Positions 21,501 to 32,765 of a DNA stretch of 64,000 bases are shown piece by piece. Positions within the stretch are counted from its first letter, which is position 1. Every line of letters starts with the position of its first letter. The notes below the pieces were generated by a model that saw only the letters and a program-made list of their open reading frames with translations, did not search any database and was not told the DNA's origin. The stretch is from NCBI GenBank assembly GCA_963402885.1, contig OY727096.1:28377820-28441819 (forward strand). Reading direction: 5' to 3'. This DNA comes from Antedon bifida. Lineage: Eukaryota > Echinodermata > Crinoidea > Comatulida > Antedonidae. Made by a program: the position numbers and the translations under genes.

Positions 21501-24500
21501 AAAAAAAAACTTACTACCTTATTAATTTAGTTGTAAGTTTAAAGTAAAAATAAAATTTATTTAAGCAATATTCATTCATTTTCTTTTTTTTGATAGTACA
21601 TCCATATACAAAACAAAAAGAGAAAAAAATTCCCCAGGAAATTTACAAAAAAAACCCCTAAAATATCAATTTGCACCAACGCTGATGGATGTTGGATTGT
21701 GGAAGTACATTGACTATGGTTTAAATGGTAACGGGACGATTCGGCCCGGGACGATTCGGCCCGGGACGATTCGGCCCTGAGACGATTCGGCACACTTAAA
21801 TTTATCGGCTTTGATATGCATTTTATAAGCATAAAATAAGCTTTTTCCCCAAACTTTATTTTCAGAGAGACTATGGGGTAGTACTACTAGGGATAAAGAT
21901 GCAATAAAGCAAACATTTTGAAAACATTGTCGAAAATCATCAATTTTTAGTCACGCGAACGATGTAAACAAGTTACGCCCTCTGTTGGCCGCTTGGCGAA
22001 TGCACGAAATAAACAAGGTTTTCGAAGTAATAAATTGAATATAAAATTACGTTTTTTTAGTAATTTATTATATATATTATATCAAAATTGTCAATATCAA
22101 TAAAATCGGATTGTTAAACACCTTTAAAAACTTGATAAATACCCAAAAAAATGAATATGAATTTGGTCTAAAGTGAGACGTTTCGGGCCACAAAGTGGGA
22201 TGTTTCGGCCCAAAAGTGGGCCGAATCGTCCCACCAAAAGTGGGCCGAATAGTCCCGGGCCGAATCGTCTCAGGGCCGAATCGTCCCTGAACCGTTTAAA
22301 TTAGACTATTACAACTGTCATGAATTCTGTTCTTAAAACTATGAATGAAGTTCCTCCAATATTCATAAAATGAGGGAACTTTATACGTAATAAACATCAA
22401 ATAAACGCATAAATTTACCGGATTGTAATCCTCAAGTCTGTACAGCTGCTGATACGTACAACGTTCCATAACAGGTTTTAATATATCAAACGGTACACCA
22501 CCAACATCTTCAAGTACTAGAAGACAAACAAAGTTGTAAACCTCTAAACCAGTCAGTTTGAAATATTATAATGCTCAATTGGTGTAAATTGGATCTTCAT
22601 TATTTTACATTTTTCAAAGAATTATGAAACACCTCATATGTACCCCTGTTTACCAGGCTATTTAAGTGGCCACAAAGTCTGCAAATTAAATGTTAATGTC
22701 TTTAAAGAAACAGTCACTCTAAATCACTCAGATTATTTTACCCCAAGGTGGGTTTAAATCTGGGTCAAAATATTATAATACTTACAGTCAATATTGTCAC
22801 ACAAAATCCGCATACATGCATCAAACAATGTCGGAACAGCTGAAAACAAAAAATAATTTTTATATAAAATTATAAAATTGAGCCTTATAAAATAAGAAGC
22901 GATATTTCACAATCTCTTTCTAGGTGTTGGCAGAGATCAGTAGACTTGAAACAAAATAACCTTTTCAAGAGATTAAAAGAGCAAAATTTAACTGCTAAAG
23001 TACACTATCAAACTAGTTTGACAATAAGAATGTAATGTGCCCAAATATGGTAGTGATATGCACAAATAATTATGGCACTGATATGATATCATCATGTCCA
23101 TATTTGGGCACATCACATTTTTATGTCACATAAAGTCTGATAGTGTAGACAGAGATTAATATTTACCTGTGAGATGAACTCTTGCTTTGCCAGAGAACAC
23201 CTTAGTTCTGGACTCCTTTGTACCTTTAAACTGTATTTGGCTACTGTCAATGGCAGACTGTGCGTTCCAGCGCTTTCGTGGTGAAGAGTCATCACCTATC
23301 CGTGGAAGTGGCTTGTAGTCATTGCTAATTTCAGGCAATAAGATCCCAGAATCATAAGTACTTTTGATCTGATATTAAAACAAAAGAAAAAATAGGCATC
23401 ACAAATTCCTACTGCATTTTACTTCATAAACATATATGAGAAAAGTTTTATATTGTTTGAATGAGAAAATCAGTTTGGTATGAAGTTTGTAGTACATACG
23501 TGATTTACCGCAAACTTTATATCAGCATAGACAAGTTTTAAAAAAGGTTTTAAAACACATAATCTTCAGGCCACAAGCTTTAAATCTATTATTTAACTAA
23601 TAACTCACAATTCTTTAATAGAAACAAGTTGTAATGACTTTAATACGCTTACCTTTTTAGATGATGGAGTTTCCTTGGGAGTACTCACTGATTTTCGTTT
23701 TTTATCATTACTAGCATCGTTGGATGATATCTTGCTGGATGACGCTAAAGAAACTTTACCTTCTTCCTTTGGTTTTTGTTTTGTTTTTCCTTCAGATTTA
23801 TTAGTCACTTTGGCTACTTTCTTCTGCTCTTGTGGCAACTGAGTTTTCTTTTTCTTAAGCTTTCCTTTCAAATTATTTGGTGGTAGAGTTGGCAAATCAC
23901 CGAATAAACAATCTCCAAATGATAAACCTGTGTTCTCAAAACATATTTCCTCATGGCTTTCCTCATCTGAAGAATACACTCTTTTCTTATCTTCATTTAC
24001 TTTATCCTTCTTTTCTTTAGGTTTCTCTGCTTGTTGCTTTTCCACTTTCTTCATTTTGTCATCTTTTGTCTTTAACTCAACTGATGTCTTTTTACTTTTC
24101 TGTTGTGGTGAAGAACATTTGGTAGCATCAAGATTTTTTATTTTTGCATCAATAGATTTCACTGATTTTATATCAATTTTTTTTATTGCGGAACTTGATT
24201 TCTGATGATTTGTAACTGTGCTTTTTACTGCATTTATTTCTTCTTTTTTTGATGAACTTACATTTTTACTCTTTTCTTTTGATCTTTCAGGTTTGCGGGA
24301 AGGACTTCCAGTACGTTCATTTTTATCCTGCTGTTCAATATTTTGTTTAACTTTGTTTTCTACATTTTTACTGATTTTATCTTTGCTATTATCAGTGTCC
24401 TTAGAAGATGGGCTAGACAGCTTTGATGACTTTTTGACATAATTACTTTTTGTCCTCGATGAATTTTCTCTTTCATTGATATTGGTTTTTTGACTAACAT

Positions 24501-26662
24501 TTGTTGCATTTCTTTGATCTTCAAGTTTTCTTTTTAAATTTTGACGAACAGGGCTCTTTAATAATTTGTCTGCGGTTGAAGGTCCTGCCAAACAAGCATC
24601 AAAAGACAACCCTGAATTTTGGTATTCTAATCCAACATTCTTTTCTGGAGATTTAATTTTCTTAGTTACTTTATCAGTGCTTTCATCACTTTCTTGCATA
24701 GCTGTTGGTACTTTAGATTGTCTTGTCTTATCTTTGGTTACTTTGGAAGATGATTCCTTATTTGCTAAAGTGCCTTTTGATGATCTAGCTTTTGAATCCA
24801 CCAATGAAGAACTCTTTTTCTTATGTTCAAGTTTATTATCAACGTTTTGGCTGTTTTTGCTAACTTCACTCTTGGACTTTTCTTTAGGTGTTTTTTCTTT
24901 ATCTTTTTCTAAAGAATACGATGAACTAGTTTTTGAATCAGTCAATGAAGAACTTTTTTTCTTATTTTCAAGTTTATTATCAACATTTTGGCTGTTTTTG
25001 GTAACAATTTCCCCACTCTTGGACTTCACTTTAGGTGTTTTTTCTTTTTCTTTATGTGAAGAGTCTTTGGGTAAAGATTTTGATAAATTAGTTCGATCAG
25101 GTTTTGAATTGGTTTTAGAATTTGTTAATTCATGTTTTTTATCTGTCAGATTTTTGACAGGCTTTGGCAACATTTTAGAATGTTCTGATTCATGAGTCTT
25201 TTTTATTTTGCAGCTGTTGTTTTGTTCACTTTTATCTTGGACTGGCTTATTGATCAGTGTCCTCTTTTCATCACTTGATTCTTTTGTTTCATGGTTTGTC
25301 TGTTGTTCTGCTTCAGCATCCATTGCAGCCTGAACAAGTGCTTTCCATTTCTTAACAAGACTCCTAGCATGTTCTGATACACCACCCTCATGCTTTCTGT
25401 ATGTGTTGACTGCTTTCCCTATTCCAGTTCCCTAAAAACATAAACAATGCATTGAAGTAGTGTCTTGCTAAATGAAACTTCACAAAAGTGATTACAAGTT
25501 GAACCCCTCCCTTCCTATCAGTGAATTAAATAATTTTCGAAGAGGACACAGAACTTTTCCCTGCCCCCTGGGGGTATGCACTTAATTCAATTCGGACCTG
25601 TAAACTTGGAATATCGGGAGGTTTTATGAAAGCCTGTCCAAACCACATAGAAAGCCAATAGAAATCATGTATTTAAAAACACATGCATTTGTATTAAACA
25701 TCATGGACTGATTTAGTATTTTTCTATTCTCTAGAGCCTAGAAATTATAATTTTGTATACATTATCAATATCAGGATATTTTTTAGTTCCAAAAAATCAG
25801 GAGAAATTGCATTTTGGCAGAAGAGCGGGAGATGACACGAAATACTCTATAATCAGGGAGATATATCGGGAGACTCACTACTATGATCATTGGGGGAGGG
25901 GGTCTGTTCAACTGCAGTGCAATGTTATAATCCATATAAATGACAAATTGCAATAAAACAAACCTGTAAAACTTCTATGGAAATGGGCAATTGATCTAAT
26001 TTTTGTAAAACAGCATTTATCTATAAAAAAAAACATTATAAAGTAAACTCATGCCCTTCTAATTACCATATGAATCCAAACAGTTTTTCAATTAATTAGA
26101 TTTTATTTTTAAAAGTTCTATTTGGATTTCCCAAATTCAACGTAAGTATGAAAGGCATTCAAACAAAAGCAAGTATTCTTGGTAGGTGGCTGAGGCTGTC
26201 TAATTTTTTTCGAACCAAAACAAACATCATGGACATGGTGAAACTGCATTATTTAATTTATATTTATTATTTTTTTAGTAAAAATTACCTTTTAAATCAA
26301 ATAAATAGTTCTAGGCCTAGCTAGCTTAAATGTTTAGTTAAAACATATTTTAAGCTTGATGATAAATAAATACAATAAATTGCATTAACTGTCATTTGGT
26401 CGGCCCAAAGATAAGTGAGATGAAATTTCGGCCTAAAAAGTGGTACGAAACGTCCTTTGCCCTAAACGTTCCTGATTTAGGTCTCACATAGACAGTCACA
26501 ACTAACTACTACTCCTAGATTCTGGTGGGCCTAGCTTCAGTTTCCGAGTCTAGCTAAAGGCCTCGTGGAGCTAGGGCTACTTACTTTATCAAATTCTTCA
26601 CTGGAGAATAATGAATCGAGTTTTTGTTGTAAATGACGAACTGTTTCAATAATTTCAGTCAT
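18569..26662 (-). CDS. ELOA: Elongin A (RNA polymerase II elongation factor / elongin BC ubiquitin ligase subunit), 10 exons
   Basis: Elongin A stimulates RNA polymerase II elongation and, with elongins B/C, Cul5 and Rbx, forms a ubiquitin ligase. Exons on the minus strand: 26662-26585, 26020-25964, 25431-23653, 23368-23167, 22839-22786, 22516-22419, 21492-21391, 20962-20884, 20384-20208, 18636-18569. Phases agree; 897 aa. Residues about 4-80 form the TFIIS N-terminal domain ([33 protein letters not shown]). About 95-590 is Lys/Ser/Glu-rich and low-complexity, with two GLSFxxCL motifs. The BC-box [10 protein letters not shown] is near 708, followed by the conserved [15 protein letters not shown] and [10 protein letters not shown] region. 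The end, [12 protein letters not shown], matches the family C-terminus. A TAA at the exon 9 end (20202-20200) would stop translation if the GTAAGT donor there were skipped. Human ELOA is 772 aa; the surplus is in the disordered part. Confidence 0.93.
18873..19000. mobile_element. Foldback element in elongin A intron 9
   Basis: The left arm GGAAAATTCTGTAATACAG (18883 onward) is the near inverse of the right arm CTGTATTACAGAATTTTACT (ends 18998). The words ATCACATGTG and CATGATACAGG recall the element at 62219-62380. Non-coding. Confidence 0.7.
19632..19704. repeat. 73-bp segment identical to 21021-21093 (copy 1)
   Basis: The 73 bases starting ATCTTTTACGTTTTC and ending AAATAGACAGCAT are identical by eye to 21021-21093. 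This copy is in elongin A intron 9. No known feature was recognised. Read on the minus strand it is Lys-rich ([10 protein letters not shown]) but not linked to any exon phase. Confidence 0.85.
19919..20152 (+). mobile_element. tRNA-derived SINE, copy 1
   Basis: Pol III A-box-like TGGCTTGGTGG at 19930-19940 and B-box-like GGTTCAAGTCC near 19974 are at tRNA-like spacing. They are followed by a tRNA-unrelated body (CAACTCCACTCCCA, GAGCATCTTGTGTATAT, TTTGTCTTG) and an A-rich tail. A second copy at 52270 shares head and body. It lies in elongin A intron 9, opposite to the gene. Confidence 0.85.
20452..20742. repeat. ~46-bp minisatellite
   Basis: Tandem units of the form GTTGACACCTGGGACATTA followed by CCATATATGCCATTTAACACA. 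The first three are almost identical; later units decay (GTTGCCACCTGG variants). It lies in elongin A intron 8 between exons 20962-20884 and 20384-20208. ORFs across it are repeat artefacts. Confidence 0.85.
21021..21093. repeat. 73-bp segment identical to 19632-19704 (copy 2)
   Basis: Second copy, in elongin A intron 7. It is flanked by GAACAAAAAAAAA on the left and TTTTTTTTTGTTC, its inverse, on the right, so the copy is the loop of a potential hairpin. Confidence 0.85.
21726..22294. mobile_element. ~570-bp inverted-repeat element with iterated GGGACGATTCGGCCC ends
   Basis: The left end has GGGACGATTCGGCCC three times in tandem plus GAGACGATTCGGC. The right end has the inverse, GGGCCGAATCGTCTC and GGGCCGAATCGTCCC, preceded by AAGTGGGCCGAATCGTCCCA variants. 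TTTAAA flanks both sides (21720-21725 and 22295-22300), a plausible target-site duplication. There is no transposase ORF. It lies in elongin A intron 6. Confidence 0.85.
22996..23157. mobile_element. MITE family A, copy 4 (reverse orientation)
   Basis: Begins TACACTATCAAACTAG and ends TCTGATAGTGTAGACAGAG. The interior words run in the opposite order to copies 3 and 6 (ATGATATCATCATGTCC, TTGGGCACATCACA). Its right end is 9-10 bp from the splice donor of elongin A exon 4 (donor GT at 23166-23165). Confidence 0.85.
25494..25914. mobile_element. Possible inverted-repeat element in elongin A intron 2
   Basis: CAAGTTGAACCCCTCCC at the left has a loose inverse at the right (GGGGGAGGGGGTCTGTTCAACTG). 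Internal sequence repeats ATATCGGGAG and ATCAGGxxA words. Boundaries are approximate. No ORF was recognised. Confidence 0.45.
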
Positions 26663-26866
26663 TATTACAACAAACCGTACCACCAGCTGGGAATTCTAGC
26701 TACGACGTCGCGATAAAAAATCTGTAAAAAACCACCATTAAAAAAAGTGTTTTAATTTTGGAGGTTGGTGGCGCCCTATGATTTATGATGCAGAGAGCAG
26801 GCAGCAAGAGCGGACGACTTACGAAAATAACCGAACCTTTCCGAACGCCCATACACACGATACAAA
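26663..26866. promoter_or_regulatory. Shared bidirectional promoter region, elongin A / clathrin light chain
   Basis: Only 204 bp separate the two divergent start codons (26662 minus, 26867 plus). The stretch is richer in CpG than its surroundings (TACGACGTCGCGATA near 26701, CGGACGACTTACG near 26813) and has no clear TATA box. It must hold both 5' UTRs and core promoters unless an upstream exon is missed. Confidence 0.65.
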
Positions 26867-29800
26867 ATGGCCGACTTTCTTGATGTGGATGGTGGAATCA
26901 ACCCAAATTCAGCTCCTGTAGCCACTGAAGAGGACCCAGCCGCAGCATTTTTAGCTAGAGAGCAAGATGAATTAGCAGGTATTGAAGACGAAAATTTCAG
27001 CGGCGGACCAACCACAGACGCTCAAGCAGTTGACCAAGGAAGTAAGTATAAAATGACGGTGGTGGGCGAGGTGAGTCACAAGACCCGGACTGCAGCCGGG
27101 GCCGGCCTGAGTCTTTTTGACTTTGCATTGCATTGTTTGCAAGACACCGAGGCCTAGGGAGGAGTAGGCTGCAGTAGCTAGCCCATTGCTGACTATTTTA
27201 TGTTTCAACAACAGGCCTATTTCTATAGACCTAATCAAGCTTAGGATTCAATGAATCGTTTACTTTATTTATAATATATTATTAAATTAATAATATAAAT
27301 TATAAAAATAATAAATAATATTATTAATAATTTAACTCCCAATATTATAAATACGCCTTATTTTTCATGATCGATGATAAACAACTATGCTGTGTGTGTG
27401 CCAGGGAAGCGCAAGACAGACAGTCTTATGAACAAAATGTGTACAGTAATATGTTCTGAAAATATTGGCCTACAATACCGACTGTGACGACACCACCGTT
27501 TTATCGTGGTGGTGCAGTTACAGTGCAAATATGCTTATTATAAACTGTGTTTTACTTCCTTTTTCCGTTTGATTTTAGGCGATTCCATTAAAAAAAATCA
27601 TACTGCACAGGCTAATCATTAATTAAGAAAGTTGTGGCAGATTAAAATTGGCTTACAAAACTTTCTAAACATTCTTTTTCCGTTTTAGATGCAGACTTTG
27701 GTAGTTCTGAGGCTGATATTCTTGGTGGCGGTGAAGTAGGTGGAGAGGTACGCCATTTACTTTAAAACTTACAAAATGATTTTAATAATCTCACTGTACA
27801 CATGAAATTGCAATGAGGACATTATATTTTAGCTTATTTCTTTTTGAAATTATGGCTTCATGACACGTCAGTCTGAGCACAACATCATGTACAAGTTGTA
27901 ACATTTTAGATAAATTCATTCTAACCTATATGTAGGCCTAATGTATAGTAGTTTCACATATTTAAACGTTTTTTTGTTAAGCTCTGTCTACACATCAAAC
28001 TTTATGTAACAAAAAATGTCATATGCCCATAATGGACATCACTACAATATTTGGGTATATCACTACCATTACATACAGTATTTGGGCACATCACATTTTT
28101 ATGTCAAACAAGTTTGAGCTTTATGATCTATTACCATTAGAAAACAGAATTAAGGAAGGTGATGTATGTAAGGCTGAACTGTTCACACTTACAGTATACT
28201 CGTACTGTACAGTGCTTTCATCTTACTATTTACAATCTTATCCATTAACAAAAATAGGGATGTCTTTCTAAGGGTTATCAAGAAAGTTAATATCAAGAAA
28301 TGATAACATGTTTCAGTGTACAGATTGTATTAAAATTTATTTGAATAGATACAGTGATTTCATGATTTGAGATGATTTAGTGATGCAATTTTAAACAAAA
28401 AATCTATTCTTTTATTCTGTGATTTCAGGCTCCTCAAGAAAATGGTCCAAGTGATGCGTATTCAGCCATCTCATCAGTAGACCGGTTAGCCAATGAACCA
28501 GAAAAGATTAAGAAATGGCGAGTAGAACAAGAAGAATTGCTTGCCAAGAAAGGTAATCAAACAAAACTCTAATATATCTTTATTTTATAAGCAACGTGTA
28601 GGATTTTTGACAAGCCCCAAACATATTCAGCTGACTATGGTATCATGTCTAGCGACAGTAAACATCCTGCAGTATTGTGTCTGCTGACTGCAACAGGCCT
28701 ATAACATAGTACCTTACTCCTAAATGTCTCGCTATACTACAGAAGATGTAATACTGTATGATATTTATTTTCGCTAGACATGATACAGCTTGTGTGTTTG
28801 GTAATATATTGACACTGAAGAGGAATGCACTTTCTCAAAATTACATGCGTGGTATCTTTTAAGGGTCGTGGAACTGATTTTGTTGCAGCCAAAGATAAAA
28901 CCTTTGAGCTCAGCCTCCTGTTGTTAGATTGCCTACTGCCTACCTTATAGTTTATACTGTATCAAAAAAAGGATTTTGGTTAACAATTTAGCTGCTATTA
29001 ATCTTTTAGACGAAGAGGCTGATGAACTAAAAGAAGACTGGGGAGAAACAGCTAAAAAAGAACTGAATGATTGGTATAACAAAAGATCTGAACAACAAGA
29101 AAAGATGAAAGCTAGCAACAGGTATGCTGGATATATTAGTGCGGTTTTTCTTTCTTTTTTTATAAAAGCAATACTTAAATTTTCTGATACTTGACTCGGA
29201 AAGTAATCGTAAAGATCATTAAGAAAACTATGTTTATAAACTGGGTTCATATGGGTCAATGAAAACCAGGAAAGACATAGAAAATTTGCCTGGAATGTTA
29301 TAGGATATTTGGCTTTCATACACAAAATAAGATGATGTTTCTCCAGCATTAGTGTATTCTAATTAAAAAAAAAAAACTGTTATGTTATTTCACTATGATG
29401 TATCTTATGAAAATTGAATTGAATGAAGAGAATTTGCTTCATTGAAATGAAATAATGTAAACCTATCTAAAGATAAACTTGTAAAAGTGTGAATTTACTA
29501 TTATTAATAGCAGCGTGAAATTAATTCACCTGCCATGAAAGTTTAATAATTTAGCAATTTATTTTATTTAACAAAAGACTTGCTGATAAGAAATCAGTGT
29601 TCAGATAAACAGTTCCTCCTATTGTCTTTTGAAATTTAATGTATTGAACCCAGGAAGAGTGAATTTGAAGTACTGTCTCTTTGATAATTTATTTTATAAA
29701 TAACTTAACTTTGCGAACATTAGGTATGCAGTACACATGTGTTTTCTTAAGGAAATAATATGGTGTTGAGAATTTCTTTACTGTTATACATAATATCTTT

Positions 29801-30391
29801 GCAATGAGGACATTTTATTTTAGTCAATTTCCTTTGGAAAATATGGCTTCATGACACGTCAGTCTGAGCAAAGTATAGATAGAGGGCAGCAAATTCATAA
29901 ATTCAAGTGAAATGAACACAAACCATTCTGAATAAAAAGGATTCTCAAATATTGAGAAATGCCATTATTCTCAGTTTTGTTTCAATAATAAACCATGTTT
30001 TTACAATACATTCAATTCAACATCGGTACAATTACGACAACATTTTAAAAAACATAAAACAATTTTACACATGTTCAATGAACACTATTATGGCAATGAA
30101 TTGATGGCACAAGTCTATAGCCACTTATCAAAACAAGATCATAAATAAATACTGATTAATTTGGCATTAGATTACACAAATCATTTTTCAAAAAACTTAT
30201 TTCTATTTGATTTTTTTAGAGCAAGTGAAGAAGCATTTATTCAAGAAAGAGATGAGGACATTCCAGGACAAGAGTGGGAACGTGTTGCTAGGCTCTGCGA
30301 TTTTAACCCTAAAAACAGTAAAACGACCAAAGATGTGACACGGATGCGATCGTTACTCTTACATCTCAAGCAAACTGGGCTCACACGTTAA
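26867..30391 (+). CDS. CLTA: Clathrin light chain, 5 exons
   Basis: Regulatory subunit of the clathrin triskelion on coated pits and vesicles. Exons: 26867-27041, 27689-27747, 28429-28552, 29010-29121, 30220-30391; phases agree and the product is 213 aa, normal for the family. Residues 22-42 hold the conserved acidic segment EEDPAAAFLAREQDELAGIE (the Hip1/Hip1R-binding consensus in known light chains). A central heavy-chain-binding helix follows (IKKWRVEQEELLAKK, then EELKED-type and KELNDWY sequence). The C-terminus (EWERVARLCDFNPK, then DVTRMRSLLLHLKQ) is typical of metazoan light chains. An invertebrate single gene is expected, so the CLTA symbol is by family rather than orthology to one vertebrate paralogue. 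No neuronal insert exon was noticed. Confidence 0.95.
27481..27522. repeat. 42-bp imperfect palindrome in clathrin light chain intron 1
   Basis: ACTGT, then CACCACCG, loop TTTTAT, then CGTGGTGGTG and ACAGT form a hairpin with a few mismatches. No flanking duplication was seen. Confidence 0.6.
27808..27879. repeat. 72-bp duplicated intronic segment, copy 1
   Basis: Runs from TTGCAATGAGGACATT to ATGGCTTCATGACACGTCAG and TCTGAGCA. It recurs at 29799-29870 in the same orientation with few changes. It lies in clathrin light chain intron 2, just after exon 2. Confidence 0.8.
27978..28122. mobile_element. MITE family A, copy 5 (right end truncated)
   Basis: The left end TAAGCTCTGTCTACAC is intact. 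The interior has ATGCCCATAATGGACAT and TTGGGCACATCACATTTT. The right end stops after AAACAAGTTTGAG without the final inverted repeat. In clathrin light chain intron 2. Confidence 0.8.
28617..28801. mobile_element. Inverted-repeat element with TATCATGTCTAGCG arms
   Basis: The left arm ATGGTATCATGTCTAGCGAC and right arm TCGCTAGACATGATACAGC are near inverses. The ends are CCAAACA and TGTTTGG (allowing one T run). About 185 bp, in clathrin light chain intron 3. One arm recurs at 3018-3085. Confidence 0.7.
28857..28932 (-). mobile_element. Fragment of inverted-repeat element (family of 46611-46808)
   Basis: On the minus strand it reads AGGCAATCTAACAACAGGA, then GAGCTCAAAGGTTTTATC and AAATCAGTTCCACGACCC. 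This matches the left half of the copies at 46611 and 38828. Confidence 0.65.
29799..29870. repeat. 72-bp duplicated intronic segment, copy 2
   Basis: Second copy of the 27808-27879 segment, in clathrin light chain intron 4. GCTTCATGACACGTCAG is unchanged between the copies. Confidence 0.8.
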
Positions 30392-32248
30392 CTCATGTCT
30401 TCTTTGTATTCTGTTTGTATACCTTTAATACCTGTTTATAGAAAATTCTAACCTAAAATCTGAATTTCAATGTCGCGTGTATGTTTTTCTTCTTAAGTGT
30501 ATACTGAATTTCACTTATATGCTCATTTCAATTGGGTATGTTCAAATTTATCCAAGTGAACTTTCACCACAATGACGATGTTAATTTCATTTAAGTTCAA
30601 ATTGAATGAAACTTTATAGTCTGTTAAATTTCACTTAAGTGTGATGAATTTCTCTCTCTAGTATATGTAAAACTTTACATGAGTTCAGTCATTTTCACCA
30701 CATCTCATTAAAAATCAAATTTCACTTAGTAGTCTATGTTCAATTTCTCTATAGTGTATGTTCAGTTTTACCTGAAAATTTCACCACAATGATGTTAGTT
30801 GCAGTTAAGTTCAAAATGAATTTCACTTGATCTATTTGAAATTTCTCTTAATTGTGATAATATTGTCTATAGTGTATGTTCAGTTTTACTTGTTACTGTT
30901 AACTTTCCTCATCATTGATGCTGATAATAACTTTTTACCAAGAGTCGATGCCATCTAATCTTTCCCTATTCTATTTCTAGTAGTACTTAAGTACGTAACA
31001 AAATAGCATGAAAGAATATGTTATTATTAATTATATAAGAAAGGATTTATAAATTATGATATTGGGAATTATTGTAGGATGTAGTTAATATATAATTTGA
31101 AATGTACTGTGTTGTAATAATTATTCAAATTCTAGAGGGGGAGTATGATGACTTTACTGGCATAATTCTTACATGGAAACTTTTAAACCGGACTTTTCAA
31201 TTAAGGCTTCATGTTTATTCTGTGTACAGGTACAGTATTGTTTGATCTTAGCCGTTATGGGTTGGGCTACGCATTGTCAGACCTAGGCCTTCTATCATAC
31301 GCCTCATGTGCAGTAAGTGTCCTAATTGTTTGATTGTATACCTTGTGCATCTACACATAAATGGACTGTAATCACCAACAATTACTGTACAGTCATTGTT
31401 AAGCCCTTTATACCAGGGGAATTTCACTGCCAGCGAGAGTATGTTTAAGGTAAAATCTTATGCCCTTCTCACTTTATAAGCCATTTTTTCATTTGATTAA
31501 ATTGTGTACATATAAATACAGTACACTAGAACAGCATGAATATGTATAGCATAAGATTGTGAACCTTGACATGATGTGCCCTGAACCAGCATAAGGGTCA
31601 ATACCTTTAGTTTGCATGAAATATATGTGAGCATGTATCTGATTGTATCTAAATTTTTTACTGGTACCTCCAGTTTGAAATTCTGAAAGAAAAACTATTT
31701 GATACTAGGGCCTAGGTTATGACATCAGTACAATATGGTATTATGTTAGCTGTGTAGTATAAAACAAAATATTTAACTCATAAACAAGCAAATCTGTTTC
31801 TGAATTTTTAACAATTTGCTTTTACTTTTTATATTGAGTTCATTTGTTCATACATTTTGGAATTGTGCTAGTGTTTATTATTATATTTTACAGTATATTC
31901 GGAAACCAATTTATTCTATTAGCTATAGGCCTATTACAATTGTGTATTGACTATGTTTTTATTGATAACCGGTTATTTAAAAATTTATTAAATTAAATTT
32001 ATTCGTATAGAGTGTCATAGTGTACCACGTAGTGCTGTACCCTGTCCTTCCATCTGATATTTCTCTGTTTATGAAAAGAATGTTTAAAATATCAAATTTC
32101 ATGGGAAAAAATATGGTGATTCATAAATAATTATGATTATGTTGTACTGAAAATAATTCACAAATAAATATTCATCATTACATGAATGTGAGGGTTTCTT
32201 TATTTGGTACGTTCAAATTAAAGGTATTAATCTGAATCATTAAACCTT

Positions 32249-32580
32249 CATCCGGGATGCGGTATTTCTTTTCGTACATAAGTTGGGGACACCTCACGAA
32301 ACGTCACAAAATAAACATGAATATTCATTAGTCTTATCCATAAGATGTGACTAGCTAACGCTTTCTGTCGCGCCGTCTGTGTAGTCGAGTGGATTAGACT
32401 ATGAACTATGAATGGGGTTCGAATCTTTTTCATTTATAGTTAGCGAGAGATTATTTAGGTTTAGTTAGGTAGTTCGGCTATCTTTCAAATAATCGGTCTC
32501 CGACTTATGTACGGAAAAAAAATTGCATCCGGGATTTCCTATGTGATGTGGTTCACCATGGAATAAAGAAGAAGAAAAGA
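32249..32580. mobile_element. Two SINE-like elements head to head
   Basis: The + copy has a tRNA-like head at about 32375 (GTAGTCGAGTGGATTAGAC as A box, GGGGTTCGAATC near 32413 as B box), then a tail with CTCCGACTTATGTACGG, TTGCATCCGGGAT and an A/G-rich end. On the left, 32249-32295 holds the inverse of the same tail (CATCCGGGATGCGGTATTTC, CGTACATAAGTTGGGGAC). The two tails face outward, so this may be two inverted insertions. Confidence 0.55.
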
Positions 32581-32645
32581 ATTACTCTATGGGTTCACCA
32601 ACAAATGCAGTGTTCACGTGCAAATGGATCGTCCAGACTGTCGCT

Positions 32646-32765
32646 TGTGATTGGTCAAGTAATTTGACCAATCACGACGCAATGAATCGTCATCTGGTGC
32701 GTCGTGATTGGTCAAATTACGTAAGGCGTACGTGCTTACGTTTTTGTCCTAGTGGGAACCAAGCT
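32646..32765. mobile_element. Relative of the 17613 element with GATTGGTCAAA repeats
   Basis: The right end TCCTAGTGGGAACCAAGCTT matches the 17613-17745 terminus. The interior has GTGATTGGTCAA, its inverse TTGACCAATCAC, and GTGATTGGTCAAAT again, giving a strong local hairpin. The left end is not clear. Confidence 0.6.

Noticed and set aside
23930-25195. Plus-strand ORFs opposite elongin A
   Set aside because: Antisense shadows of the low-complexity Lys/Ser coding exon; Phe/Ser/Leu-rich with no family resemblance.
32375-32425. Functional tRNA gene
   Set aside because: Only A- and B-box-like words are present; no cloverleaf with acceptor stem could be formed, so a SINE head is more likely.
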